NCBI RefSeq assembly: GCF_900105555.1
Contig: NZ_FNTZ01000001.1
Location: 3,599,501-3,663,500, forward strand
Direction: 5' to 3'
Length of the DNA stretch: 64,000 nucleotides
From: Pseudomonas coleopterorum
Lineage (GTDB): Bacteria > Pseudomonadota > Gammaproteobacteria > Pseudomonadales > Pseudomonadaceae
Shown one piece after another: positions 25,884-33,627 of the stretch. Under the pieces are notes generated by a model that saw nothing but the letters and a program-made list of their open reading frames with translations, did not search any database and was not told the origin of the DNA. Made by a program: the position numbers and the translations under genes. The first letter of the stretch is position 1; each line of letters starts with the position of its first letter.

Positions 25884-28255
25884 TGAAGGCGCTCATTGGT
25901 AGCACCTTGTCCGCAGTGACGTTGGCGCTGTACACCCAGACTGCAAGCGCAACGAGTTTCGACAGCGAAACCCTGCGCCTGCGTGGTATCGATCCGGACT
26001 TGGCCGCCTACTTGAGCCAGACCGCGCGCTTTACAGAAGGCGTGCACGCTGTGCGACTGTGGGTCAACGGTCAGCCCCGAGGCGTTGTCCATGCCGCCTT
26101 CGATACCGCAGGCGCCCTGTGTATCGACCAGGCCGTGCGCGACGCCGGGGACCTGGTCGATACCGGGTCAGGCTGCGGCGAGTTCATCGAGCAATTTCCG
26201 CAGACCCTGATCGAACTGCTACCCCAAGCCGGTGAAGTGCGGCTGTTGGTACCTGCACCTGCCTTGCGCACTGCATCGGCCGACCATTCGGCCTTCACTC
26301 GAGGCGGGGCGGCCGGCTTGCTCAACTATGACGTGCAGGGCCTCTACAACCAGTTCGACGGCCAACGCAGCCGGTTTCTTTCGGCCAATACCGAAGCTGG
26401 GGTCAATGCCGGCGACTGGATCCTGCGCAGCCGTCAGTTCTACAGCTCGGTGCAGGGCAAGGCGACCCTGCAACACATGGAGGCCTATGCGCAGCGCACC
26501 TTCAGCGAGCGGCAGGCGATGCTGCAGTTGGGTCAGATCAACCTGAGCAACCCAGTGCTCGCCGGGGCGCGCGTCACCGGCGCACAGTGGATGAGCGAAC
26601 CGGCGCTCGGTGCCAGCGTCAGTGGCGCTCAGGTGCAGGGCATTGCCGCCACCCAGGCGCGCGTGGACGTTCGCCAGGGCGGTGTGCTGATCTATTCCAC
26701 CGTGGTACCGGCCGGTCCCTTCGAGTTGAGCAATATTCCTCAACTGGATCGCCGCAGAGACCTGGAAGTCACCGTGATAGAGGCCGATGGTGAACGTCGC
26801 ACCTTTACTGTCCTGGCGGCTGCTTTGGGCCTGGACTTGCCTGCACGGGGCTTTGCTCTGGGCATCGGCCAGTTGCGCGACAGCGGTCGCAATGCGCGGG
26901 AGCCTTGGGTATTGAGTGCGGGGGCCAGCTATCCGCTCGCCCCGGCCGCCAGTGTCAGCGGTGGCGCCCTCGTCGCTCAGGGCTACAACGCTGGCGGCGC
27001 TGGATTGAACCTGGAACCCTGGCCCGGTTCGCGCGTGCAAGGCCTGATGCAGGCGGCACACACCAGTGAATCGGACGACCGTGGGCTGCAGGGCAGTTTC
27101 AGCCTCAACCAGCAGCTTGGCGATCGCTGGTCGGCCCTGCTCAGTGCCGGCCGGCAGACGGTCGGCTATCGAGAATTGATCGACAGCGCGTGGCATCAGC
27201 CCGGCGAGCGGAGCAGCCGCCTGCGCGACCAGTACGCATTGGGCCTGACTTGGACCCACCCCTGGACGGGCAGCCTGAGCGCCACGTGGTCCACTACCAC
27301 AGCCTTCGATGGGCAACGCGCCAGTCGGGCTCAAGTCAACTGGGGGCGACGGCTCGGTCCCGTGTCGCTGACCGCCACCGGGCAATGGCAAGTAGCTGGC
27401 GACGGTGGTCTGGGCAATGCCCTGTACATGAGTGCCAGCCTGCCCTTGGGTGAGGGTGTGAACTGGCGCTCGACCGCCCGCCGCGATGCCACCGGCGTGC
27501 GCTTGGGCAGCGGTGTGCAGGGCCGCTGGGACGAGCGCACCCAGTACCGAGTCGCCGCGGAGCGGGCCAGCCATACGGGGGAATTGAGCTACAACGGTGG
27601 CATCTCGCGGCTGACCCAGGCCAGTCAACTGGACGTCGGCTATGCCAGCTACGGTCGCGGCAGCCATGGCTACAGCGGCGCTGCGCGGGGCGCCGTGGTG
27701 CTGCACGAAGACGGCGTCACCCTGTCGCCCTATCCGTTGCAGGACACCTTCGGCTTGCTGACGCTGGAAAATGTCGCCGGTGTGCAGATCGATACGCCTG
27801 GCGGCAGCGTATGGACCGACCGCAAGGGCCGCGCCGTACTGCCGCAACTGGCTCCGTTCGGTCGCAGCAACGTGCAGGTGGCCACCGCCTCATTGCCACG
27901 CAACGTAGACGTGCACCAGGGGGCCGCCACCCTGCAGGCTGCGCGGGGCGCCGTGCCGCGGATCACGTTTGGTGTGGAGGTCACACGTCGTCTGCTGCTC
28001 CAGGTGCAGGACGAAGCCGGACGGCGCCTCAACCGCGGCACGGGCGTCACCGATGCGCAGGGCCAACTGGTGACGTTGGTACAGGAAGACGGTGCGGTCT
28101 TCGTACCCAATGCCCATGCGAATCCGCATCTGTGGAGCCGCACGGTAGACGAGCAACCGTGTCGATTGCAGTTCCAATTGCCGGCCAGCGTCGATACCAA
28201 CGCGTATTACGAGCAGACCGTGGCGCAGTGCCGGGTCGAGGAGAGCGAATCATGA
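25883..28255 (+). CDS. Outer-membrane fimbrial usher
   Basis: A 790-residue usher with a signal peptide (about 1-23), an N-terminal periplasmic domain with a cysteine pair at 80 and 98, a large beta-barrel (about 130-650) and C-terminal domains with VQIDTPGGSVWTDRKGRAVLP and a terminal cysteine pair (QPCRLQF, AQCRVE). It is slightly short for FimD/PapC (about 830-870). The ATG at 25883 overlaps the chaperone stop (TGATG); the next gene overlaps its stop (ATGA at 28252). Three genes are therefore translationally coupled. Confidence 0.9.
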   Translation: MKALIGSTLSAVTLALYTQTASATSFDSETLRLRGIDPDLAAYLSQTARFTEGVHAVRLWVNGQPRGVVHAAFDTAGALCIDQAVRDAGDLVDTGSGCGEFIEQFPQTLIELLPQAGEVRLLVPAPALRTASADHSAFTRGGAAGLLNYDVQGLYNQFDGQRSRFLSANTEAGVNAGDWILRSRQFYSSVQGKATLQHMEAYAQRTFSERQAMLQLGQINLSNPVLAGARVTGAQWMSEPALGASVSGAQVQGIAATQARVDVRQGGVLIYSTVVPAGPFELSNIPQLDRRRDLEVTVIEADGERRTFTVLAAALGLDLPARGFALGIGQLRDSGRNAREPWVLSAGASYPLAPAASVSGGALVAQGYNAGGAGLNLEPWPGSRVQGLMQAAHTSESDDRGLQGSFSLNQQLGDRWSALLSAGRQTVGYRELIDSAWHQPGERSSRLRDQYALGLTWTHPWTGSLSATWSTTTAFDGQRASRAQVNWGRRLGPVSLTATGQWQVAGDGGLGNALYMSASLPLGEGVNWRSTARRDATGVRLGSGVQGRWDERTQYRVAAERASHTGELSYNGGISRLTQASQLDVGYASYGRGSHGYSGAARGAVVLHEDGVTLSPYPLQDTFGLLTLENVAGVQIDTPGGSVWTDRKGRAVLPQLAPFGRSNVQVATASLPRNVDVHQGAATLQAARGAVPRITFGVEVTRRLLLQVQDEAGRRLNRGTGVTDAQGQLVTLVQEDGAVFVPNAHANPHLWSRTVDEQPCRLQFQLPASVDTNAYYEQTVAQCRVEESES

Positions 28256-29376
28256 GCCGTTGCACCTTCCTGGCAGCGCTGATGGCCACAGCCGTGGCCA
28301 CACCGTTGCAGGCATTTGCGCAGGGATGCAGCCTGTCGCTCAGCCCGGCCGACATCGACCTGGGTCAGTTCAATCGCACCACGTTGCAAATGGCGTCCGG
28401 TGAACTGCAGCTGCCGCCCCGCCAACTCAGCCTGAACATACTGTGCGAAACCGAGCAGGATCTGACGCTGATCTATCGGGCAAGCCAACCTTCGACCCGG
28501 GGTTTTGCCTTGGGCCAGCAAGGCACTTACCGTCTGCGCGTGTTGCAAGCGTCGATCGACGATCAACCCGTACAGTGGCGCCAGGCGACCACCTTTGCGC
28601 CGAAGGTCTCGACTGGCGCCGAGACGCCGTCGATGGAAAATGACCAGCCACTGCAACCCATGCGTAACGGCAGCGCGGTCAAGGGCAAACGCCTGCACGC
28701 ACAGATTGAACTGCAGGCCGCGCTCGCGCCAACCCTACTGGCCGCCAGCGACGCCCATGAGCTGACTGCCAGCGGCAGTTTCGATAGTGTCGGTCAACAA
28801 AAGCCACTTCTGGTGCGCGCAGCGTTCGCTCCGGCGGCATGCCGGCCGACCCTGGCAGGCAGTGCCAACATGAACTTCGGCCGGATCGGCGTGGGAGAGC
28901 TGCAGCGCGAATCGGTCACCACGTTCAGCCGACGGACGACGTTGGATGTGGACTGCGATGCGCCGACCCGTTTCGCCATCCGGGCGCTGGATAACCGTGC
29001 CGGCTCCGTCAGCGATCAGCTGTTGGCTGCCGTCCCAACCTTGTTCGGCATCGGCCGCACGGCTGACGGGCAAGCCCTGGGCGGTTTCACTGCTCGACTG
29101 AGCGCAGGCATCGGTCGTGACGGCAGCAGCGCCTACCCTTTGCTGGGAGACGCTTCGGGGCAGACCTGGCAACCGGATCCTGCAGGTTTGCTGCGCAACG
29201 ACGGCCAACCCACCGCGCTGGGGAGGCAATCGACATCAGGCGCCGCTCCCGGGGCCTGGGCGGGGGTGTCTCTGCCGTTGACTGTCGAACTGCATCTGGC
29301 GCCTGCCAGCGGGTTGGACATACATCAGGACACCGCGATCGATGGCTCGGCCACCTTGGAGATCATTTACCTGTAG
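28252..29376 (+). CDS. DUF1120 secreted protein 2, two-domain, candidate tip adhesin
   Basis: A 374-residue exported protein with a signal peptide ending near AFAQG. Residues about 25-195 form an N-terminal domain not shared with the shorter paralogues (CSLSLSPADIDLGQFNRTT; a second cysteine in ILCETEQDLTLIYRAS). Residues about 200-374 are the DUF1120 domain (AACRPTLAGSANMNFGRIG, DCDAPTRFAIRALDNRAG), ending TLEIIYL. A two-domain subunit with its own N-terminal domain, encoded last in a chaperone-usher operon, is the usual layout of a tip adhesin. That role is inferred. Confidence 0.85.
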   Translation: MSRCTFLAALMATAVATPLQAFAQGCSLSLSPADIDLGQFNRTTLQMASGELQLPPRQLSLNILCETEQDLTLIYRASQPSTRGFALGQQGTYRLRVLQASIDDQPVQWRQATTFAPKVSTGAETPSMENDQPLQPMRNGSAVKGKRLHAQIELQAALAPTLLAASDAHELTASGSFDSVGQQKPLLVRAAFAPAACRPTLAGSANMNFGRIGVGELQRESVTTFSRRTTLDVDCDAPTRFAIRALDNRAGSVSDQLLAAVPTLFGIGRTADGQALGGFTARLSAGIGRDGSSAYPLLGDASGQTWQPDPAGLLRNDGQPTALGRQSTSGAAPGAWAGVSLPLTVELHLAPASGLDIHQDTAIDGSATLEIIYL

Positions 29377-29383
29377 GGCGTGT

Positions 29384-30034
29384 TCACAGGTAGACCAGCT
29401 CGATAGTGACATGCCCATCCAAGGGCACGGCATCGGTCAGGGTCAGACCGCGCGCAGGGGCGATAAGCCCATGGGCGCGGATACCCAGTTGAGCCACCTG
29501 CACCGCCACGGCGCCAGTGTCGACGCCGGCCCGGTCGACCAGTCCCAACAGGCTCCCGCTGGTGGGCAGCGCCATGGGCTGGGCAGTCGACGTGCCCCAC
29601 AGGTTCCCGGTGCGATCGCCCAGACTGAGAAACACACGACGACCGTCGATTGTCGAACGTTCGGGATCGACGTCCAGATGATACGCACCGATCTGCTCAT
29701 CCGCCGCCGTGCGCCCCATACCCAGTCGGCCTTCAACCCCCGGGCCGTAAGCTGAACCGGCGCGATTATCCACCAGGCGCAAACCATACAGAGTCGGAGT
29801 ACCGCACTGAACCGTCAGCGTCGGTGCGTGCTCGATCAATGCGGTGGGACGCTCGGGGTGCAGGTCAGCCGAGCTCACCGTACCGAAGTGCAGCGTGCTG
29901 ACACTCAGAACGGGTGTACAGGCGCTAGGCACAAGTGTTCCGGTGACTTGAATATCCACGGTGGAAGCGCAGAAAGCCGACGTGGCCAAGCCCAGCGCCA
30001 GCACGATAGCCAGTGTTCGAGCGGTAGGATGCAT
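29384..30034 (-). CDS. DUF1120 secreted protein 3, candidate fimbrial subunit
   Basis: A 216-residue exported DUF1120 protein with signal peptide (HPTARTLAIVLALGLATSAF, cut after FCA-ST). The mature start STVDIQVTGTLVPSACTPVLS and the CGTPTLYGLRLVDNRAG segment match the other paralogues, and the C-terminus IELVYL has the penultimate tyrosine. The ATG at 30034 is chosen over an upstream GTG (30049) because GAGGGA lies 9 bp before it. It is convergent with the chaperone-usher operon (8 bp between stops) and lies downstream of DUF1120 protein 4 on the same strand. Confidence 0.85.
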   Translation of the reverse strand: MHPTARTLAIVLALGLATSAFCASTVDIQVTGTLVPSACTPVLSVSTLHFGTVSSADLHPERPTALIEHAPTLTVQCGTPTLYGLRLVDNRAGSAYGPGVEGRLGMGRTAADEQIGAYHLDVDPERSTIDGRRVFLSLGDRTGNLWGTSTAQPMALPTSGSLLGLVDRAGVDTGAVAVQVAQLGIRAHGLIAPARGLTLTDAVPLDGHVTIELVYL

Positions 30035-30103
30035 GATGGTTTCCCTCACTGTCTGATGAGCGCACCGGCACGCAGGCCGACTACGCTCTTTGACACTGGA
30101 GGG

Positions 30104-30132
30104 GAAATTTCACTGTTGAAAGAGGAAATTTC
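30104..30132. promoter_or_regulatory. Twin GAAATTTC palindromes
   Basis: Two perfect 8-bp palindromes GAAATTTC at 30104-30111 and 30125-30132 are exactly 21 bp apart, two helical turns. They lie between two DUF1120 genes, about 70-98 bp upstream of DUF1120 protein 3. A candidate operator pair; the regulator is unknown. Confidence 0.45.
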
Positions 30133-30186
30133 TGAAGGAAGTCGAATTTTTTCGTACAAGACCGATCTTGCTGAGCCTCGATTTTC

Positions 30187-30843
30187 CTACAAGTAGAACA
30201 ACTCGAGGGTAGCGGCACCTGCCAGGGGCACTTCGGCATCCAACGTGAGGCTGTCGGTTGGCGCGATGGTCAAGTAGGACACCAGGGTCAGCACGGCGTC
30301 CTTCGCTGGCATGGGTCCGCCGCCATCGACATGCTTGCTGGCCAGTCCGATGAGCTGGCCATTATTGCGCAGGCTGCGCACACGCTGCTCGGCAGTAGAC
30401 CAGGCATTGCCCGAAGCGCTGCCGATCAGCAGCAGCACCGGCTTGCCATCCAGAGTCGAGCCCTCGGGGTCGATACGCAGCCGGTAAGAGCCGATTTTCT
30501 CGTTCTTGCTGGTCAAGCCCAGCCCGAAACGGCTGCCATCGGTGTTTTCCAGGACTGAATCGGCCCGATTGTCCACGGCACGAAGCGCATAAGCGGTAGC
30601 GGCCTCGCAGTTTATGTTCAAGGTTGTGGTGCGGGCACGGTCCTGCAGGACGGTGGGTGCAGCGGCCAGCAGATCACGGGTATACAGCCGTCCGTGATCG
30701 AAAAGCGCGTTGCTCAGGGTGGGGGTACAGCCTCCCGGCACGATCGATCCTGTGACCGTTATGTCCACCGATGCAGCAGCGACTGCCGTGGCAGTCGAGG
30801 TGAGCAGCGTGGCAAGTAGAGCAGTGCGCGTAACGACGTTCAT
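30187..30843 (-). CDS. DUF1120 secreted protein 4, candidate fimbrial subunit
   Basis: A 218-residue exported DUF1120 protein. The signal peptide (NVVTRTALLATLLTSTATAV) is followed by VDITVTGSIVPGGCTPTLSNALFDHG, then NCEAATAYALRAVDNRAD and the C-terminus TLELFYL with penultimate tyrosine. The start (30843) has GAGGA 5-9 bp upstream. The mature N-terminus is very close to paralogue 1 (VTGSIVP..CTP), so recent duplication is likely. It lies upstream of paralogue 3 with a 152-bp gap that contains the twin palindromes, so the two may have separate promoters. Confidence 0.85.
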   Translation of the reverse strand: MNVVTRTALLATLLTSTATAVAAASVDITVTGSIVPGGCTPTLSNALFDHGRLYTRDLLAAAPTVLQDRARTTTLNINCEAATAYALRAVDNRADSVLENTDGSRFGLGLTSKNEKIGSYRLRIDPEGSTLDGKPVLLLIGSASGNAWSTAEQRVRSLRNNGQLIGLASKHVDGGGPMPAKDAVLTLVSYLTIAPTDSLTLDAEVPLAGAATLELFYL

Positions 30844-31074
30844 GTCTTCCTCTGAGTCTGTGCGCCCGCGTGGAAGGACGTGGCGCGTGCGGCATGGTGA
30901 TGGCCGGGCGCCGAGCAAAGAATGAGAGATTGGCGGCTGCGCCCGACGAAAAAATGGTCGACGGTGTAAGTCACTGCTTGGGAACACTTTGACGACGGCC
31001 CCTGCGGTGTTGGCCCATGCGTTTTTGCTTTACCATATCGGCCCTCTACACACCCCCCAGTTCTCGGAGTTTCC

Positions 31075-32226
31075 ATGACGGCCGCCGCCGACCTATCGCC
31101 CACGCTGCAGCTCGCCTGTGATCTGATCCGCCGCCCTTCGGTCACCCCTCTGGACGCCGATTGCCAGAAACTGATGATGCAGCGCCTGGGCCAGGCCGGT
31201 TTCAAGCTGGAGCCGATGCGCATCGAGGACGTGGACAACTTCTGGGCGACCCATGGCTCTCAGGACGGCCCGGTCCTGTGCTTCGCCGGCCACACCGACG
31301 TGGTGCCGACCGGACCGACGCAGGCCTGGCAGATCGCCCCATTCGACGCGGTCATCGACGAGCAGGGCATGCTCCACGGCCGCGGCGCCGCAGACATGAA
31401 AGGCAGCCTGGCGGCCATGCTGGTCGCGGCGGAACGTTTCGTCGCCGATCACCCGGATCACCGGGGTTCGGTCGCCTTCCTGATCACCAGCGACGAAGAA
31501 GGCCCGGCCCACCATGGCACCAAGGCGGTGGTCGAGCGCCTGGCTGCCCGCAACGAACGTCTGGACTGGTGCATCGTTGGGGAGCCATCGAGCACCACCC
31601 TGGTGGGCGATGTGGTGAAGAACGGCCGTCGCGGTTCGCTGGGCGCCACCTTGACCGTTCGCGGCGTGCAGGGCCATGTGGCGTATCCGCACCTGGCCCG
31701 CAACCCGATTCATCTGGCCGCGCCAGCCCTGGCCGAACTGGCCGCCGAGCACTGGGACGACGGCAATGCCTTCTTCCCGCCGACCAGTTTCCAGGTGTCC
31801 AACCTCAACAGCGGCACCGGCGCCACCAACGTCATTCCCGGTGACCTGACGGCGGTGTTCAACTTCCGTTTCTCCACCGAGTCCACCGTCGAAGGCTTGC
31901 AACAACGCGTGGCTGCGATTCTCGATAAGCATGGCCTGGACTGGCACATCGACTGGGCGCTGTCCGGCCTGCCGTTCCTGACCGAACCTGGGGCCTTGCT
32001 GGATGCGGTGGCGTCCAGCATCAAGAACGTCACCGGCCGCGAGACCCAGGCCTCGACCAGCGGCGGCACGTCCGACGGGCGCTTCATCGCCACCCTGGGC
32101 ACCCAGGTGGTCGAGCTGGGCCCGGTCAATGCCACGATCCACCAGGTCAACGAACGCATCCTGGCCAGCGACCTCGATGTGCTGACCGAGATCTACTACC
32201 AGACCCTCGTCGAGTTGCTCGCCTGA
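31075..32226 (+). CDS. dapE: Succinyl-diaminopimelate desuccinylase
   Basis: A 383-residue M20 zinc peptidase-family enzyme that releases LL-diaminopimelate from its N-succinyl form in lysine and peptidoglycan precursor synthesis. Metal and catalytic motifs are visible: [11 protein letters not shown] with His73, RGAADMKGS with the bridging Asp106, and [11 protein letters not shown] with the catalytic and metal glutamates. Length and motifs match DapE rather than ArgE. The TGA stop overlaps the ATG of the next gene (TGATG), which suggests coupling. Confidence 0.96.
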   Translation: MTAAADLSPTLQLACDLIRRPSVTPLDADCQKLMMQRLGQAGFKLEPMRIEDVDNFWATHGSQDGPVLCFAGHTDVVPTGPTQAWQIAPFDAVIDEQGMLHGRGAADMKGSLAAMLVAAERFVADHPDHRGSVAFLITSDEEGPAHHGTKAVVERLAARNERLDWCIVGEPSSTTLVGDVVKNGRRGSLGATLTVRGVQGHVAYPHLARNPIHLAAPALAELAAEHWDDGNAFFPPTSFQVSNLNSGTGATNVIPGDLTAVFNFRFSTESTVEGLQQRVAAILDKHGLDWHIDWALSGLPFLTEPGALLDAVASSIKNVTGRETQASTSGGTSDGRFIATLGTQVVELGPVNATIHQVNERILASDLDVLTEIYYQTLVELLA

Positions 32227-33038
32227 TGCTCACCTGCCCCCTCTGCACTGCCATGCTGGCCAACGCCGACAACGGCATGGTCTGCCCCAGCGGTCATCGC
32301 TTCGATCGCGCGCGCCAGGGCTACCTGAACCTGCTGCCGGTGCAGCACAAGAACAGCCGTGACCCGGGCGACAACCAGGCCATGGTCGAGGCTCGCCGCG
32401 ACTTCCTCAACGAGGGGCACTATGCGCCCGTGGCCCAGCGCCTGGCCGAACTTGCCGCCGAACGCTGGCCACGACGCTGGTTGGACATCGGCTGCGGCGA
32501 AGGCTACTACACCGAACAGATCGCCCAGGCGCTGCCCCGCGCCGATGGCTATGCGCTGGACATCTCCCGCGAGGCGGTCAAGCGCGCCTGCAAGCGCGCG
32601 CCGTCCGTGCATTGGCTGGTCGCCAGCATGGCGCGCGTACCGCTGGCCGACGCCAGCTGCCAATTCCTGACCAGCGTATTCAGCCCGCTGGACTGGACCG
32701 AGGCCAAGCGCCTGCTGGCCACCGGCGGCGGCCTGATGCGTGTGGGGCCCACCAGCGGCCATTTGATGGAACTGCGCGAGCAGCTCTACGACGAGGTACG
32801 CGACTACGTCGACGACAAGCACCTGCTGCAGGTGCCCGAAGGCATGCAGCACGCACACCACGAAACCCTGACCTTCAAGCTCAAGCTGATCGACGCGCAA
32901 TCGCGTGCCAACCTGCTGGCGATGACGCCCCACGGCTGGCGCGCCAGCGCCGAGCGCCGTGCTGCGGTGATCGAACAGCCGCGACCGCTCGTGGTCACGG
33001 TATCCATGCGTTACGATTATTTTGTGCGTCAAGACTGA
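32226..33038 (+). CDS. rlmA: RlmA-like 23S rRNA guanine-N1 methyltransferase
   Basis: A 270-residue SAM-dependent methyltransferase with an N-terminal zinc-binding motif (CPLC at residues 4-7, then CPSGH, so C4, C7, C20 and H24) followed by the Rossmann fold (LDIGCGEGYYT, motif I). This is the layout of RlmA(I), which methylates G745 in helix 35 of 23S rRNA in E. coli. It is coupled to dapE by a 1-bp overlap and followed 12 bp later by a small gene. Confidence 0.88.
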   Translation: MLTCPLCTAMLANADNGMVCPSGHRFDRARQGYLNLLPVQHKNSRDPGDNQAMVEARRDFLNEGHYAPVAQRLAELAAERWPRRWLDIGCGEGYYTEQIAQALPRADGYALDISREAVKRACKRAPSVHWLVASMARVPLADASCQFLTSVFSPLDWTEAKRLLATGGGLMRVGPTSGHLMELREQLYDEVRDYVDDKHLLQVPEGMQHAHHETLTFKLKLIDAQSRANLLAMTPHGWRASAERRAAVIEQPRPLVVTVSMRYDYFVRQD

Positions 33039-33050
33039 GCGAGCCTACCC

Positions 33051-33428
33051 ATGCGCCAACCCGATATCGAGATTTACCTCAAGGACGCCGACGTCAACCA
33101 CAAGGCCATCGCCGCCTGGCTCGGCGAAGCCCTGGGCCCTTGCAGCGACTGGCAGCAGAAGGGCCAGACCTGGAAATGCCGCGCGGGCAACGTGCCGGTG
33201 ACCTGGCTGCCCAAGGCGGTCGGCAAGTGGAACAGCCTGTACCTGGAAAGCGACAAGACCCCTTGGGACGACGACATCGCCTGCGCCCGCGCGGCCTTCG
33301 CGGCACTCAATGTCGAGGTGCGCTGCGCGCCGGGCAGTTGGGTGGAAGAAGAAGGCGAAGAGCACGCCGACCGCTGGATTCGTATCAGCGAAGACGGTGA
33401 AGAAGAGATTACCTGGCGTACCGGCTGA
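33051..33428 (+). CDS. Conserved hypothetical protein downstream of rlmA
   Basis: A 125-residue acidic cytoplasmic protein. It has no signal peptide or membrane segment. Seen are two tryptophan-rich segments (CSDWQQKGQTWKC, WLPKAVGKWNSLYL) and an acidic C-terminus (WVEEEGEEHADRW, EDGEEEITWR). It begins 12 bp after rlmA, so it is probably the third gene of that transcript. I do not recognise the family; similar proteins occur in the same place in other pseudomonads as far as I recall. Confidence 0.75.
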   Translation: MRQPDIEIYLKDADVNHKAIAAWLGEALGPCSDWQQKGQTWKCRAGNVPVTWLPKAVGKWNSLYLESDKTPWDDDIACARAAFAALNVEVRCAPGSWVEEEGEEHADRWIRISEDGEEEITWRTG

Positions 33429-33442
33429 CACGATGTGGCTTT

Positions 33443-33533
33443 TTCGCGGCCACTGACCTCTCCTACTAAGCCATTCGAAATTGCTGCTGGTATGCCAGGC
33501 AAAATCTTGTAGGAGCGGCCAGTGGCCGCGAAA
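33443..33533. repeat. REP pair (family B), divergent
   Basis: TTCGCGGCCACTGACCTCTC-CTA (33443-33465) and TAGGAGCGGCCAGTGGCCGC-GAA (33510-33533) are inverted over 44 bp. It is the same family as 14022 and 24044, but the copies point the other way. Confidence 0.75.
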
Positions 33534-33627
33534 GGGCCAGTAGCCATACGCAGATATTCGCTGCCACCCTGCATCCCTTACCTCAGCAAAACCCGGTAAA
33601 GTAGCGTTTTCCCCCAAGCCCTGGCCT

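Noticed and set aside
27811..28251. An N-terminal extension of the two-domain DUF1120 protein into the usher gene
   Set aside because: The long open frame overlaps the usher in another frame; the ATG at 28252 starts a proper signal peptide and overlaps the usher stop as ATGA.
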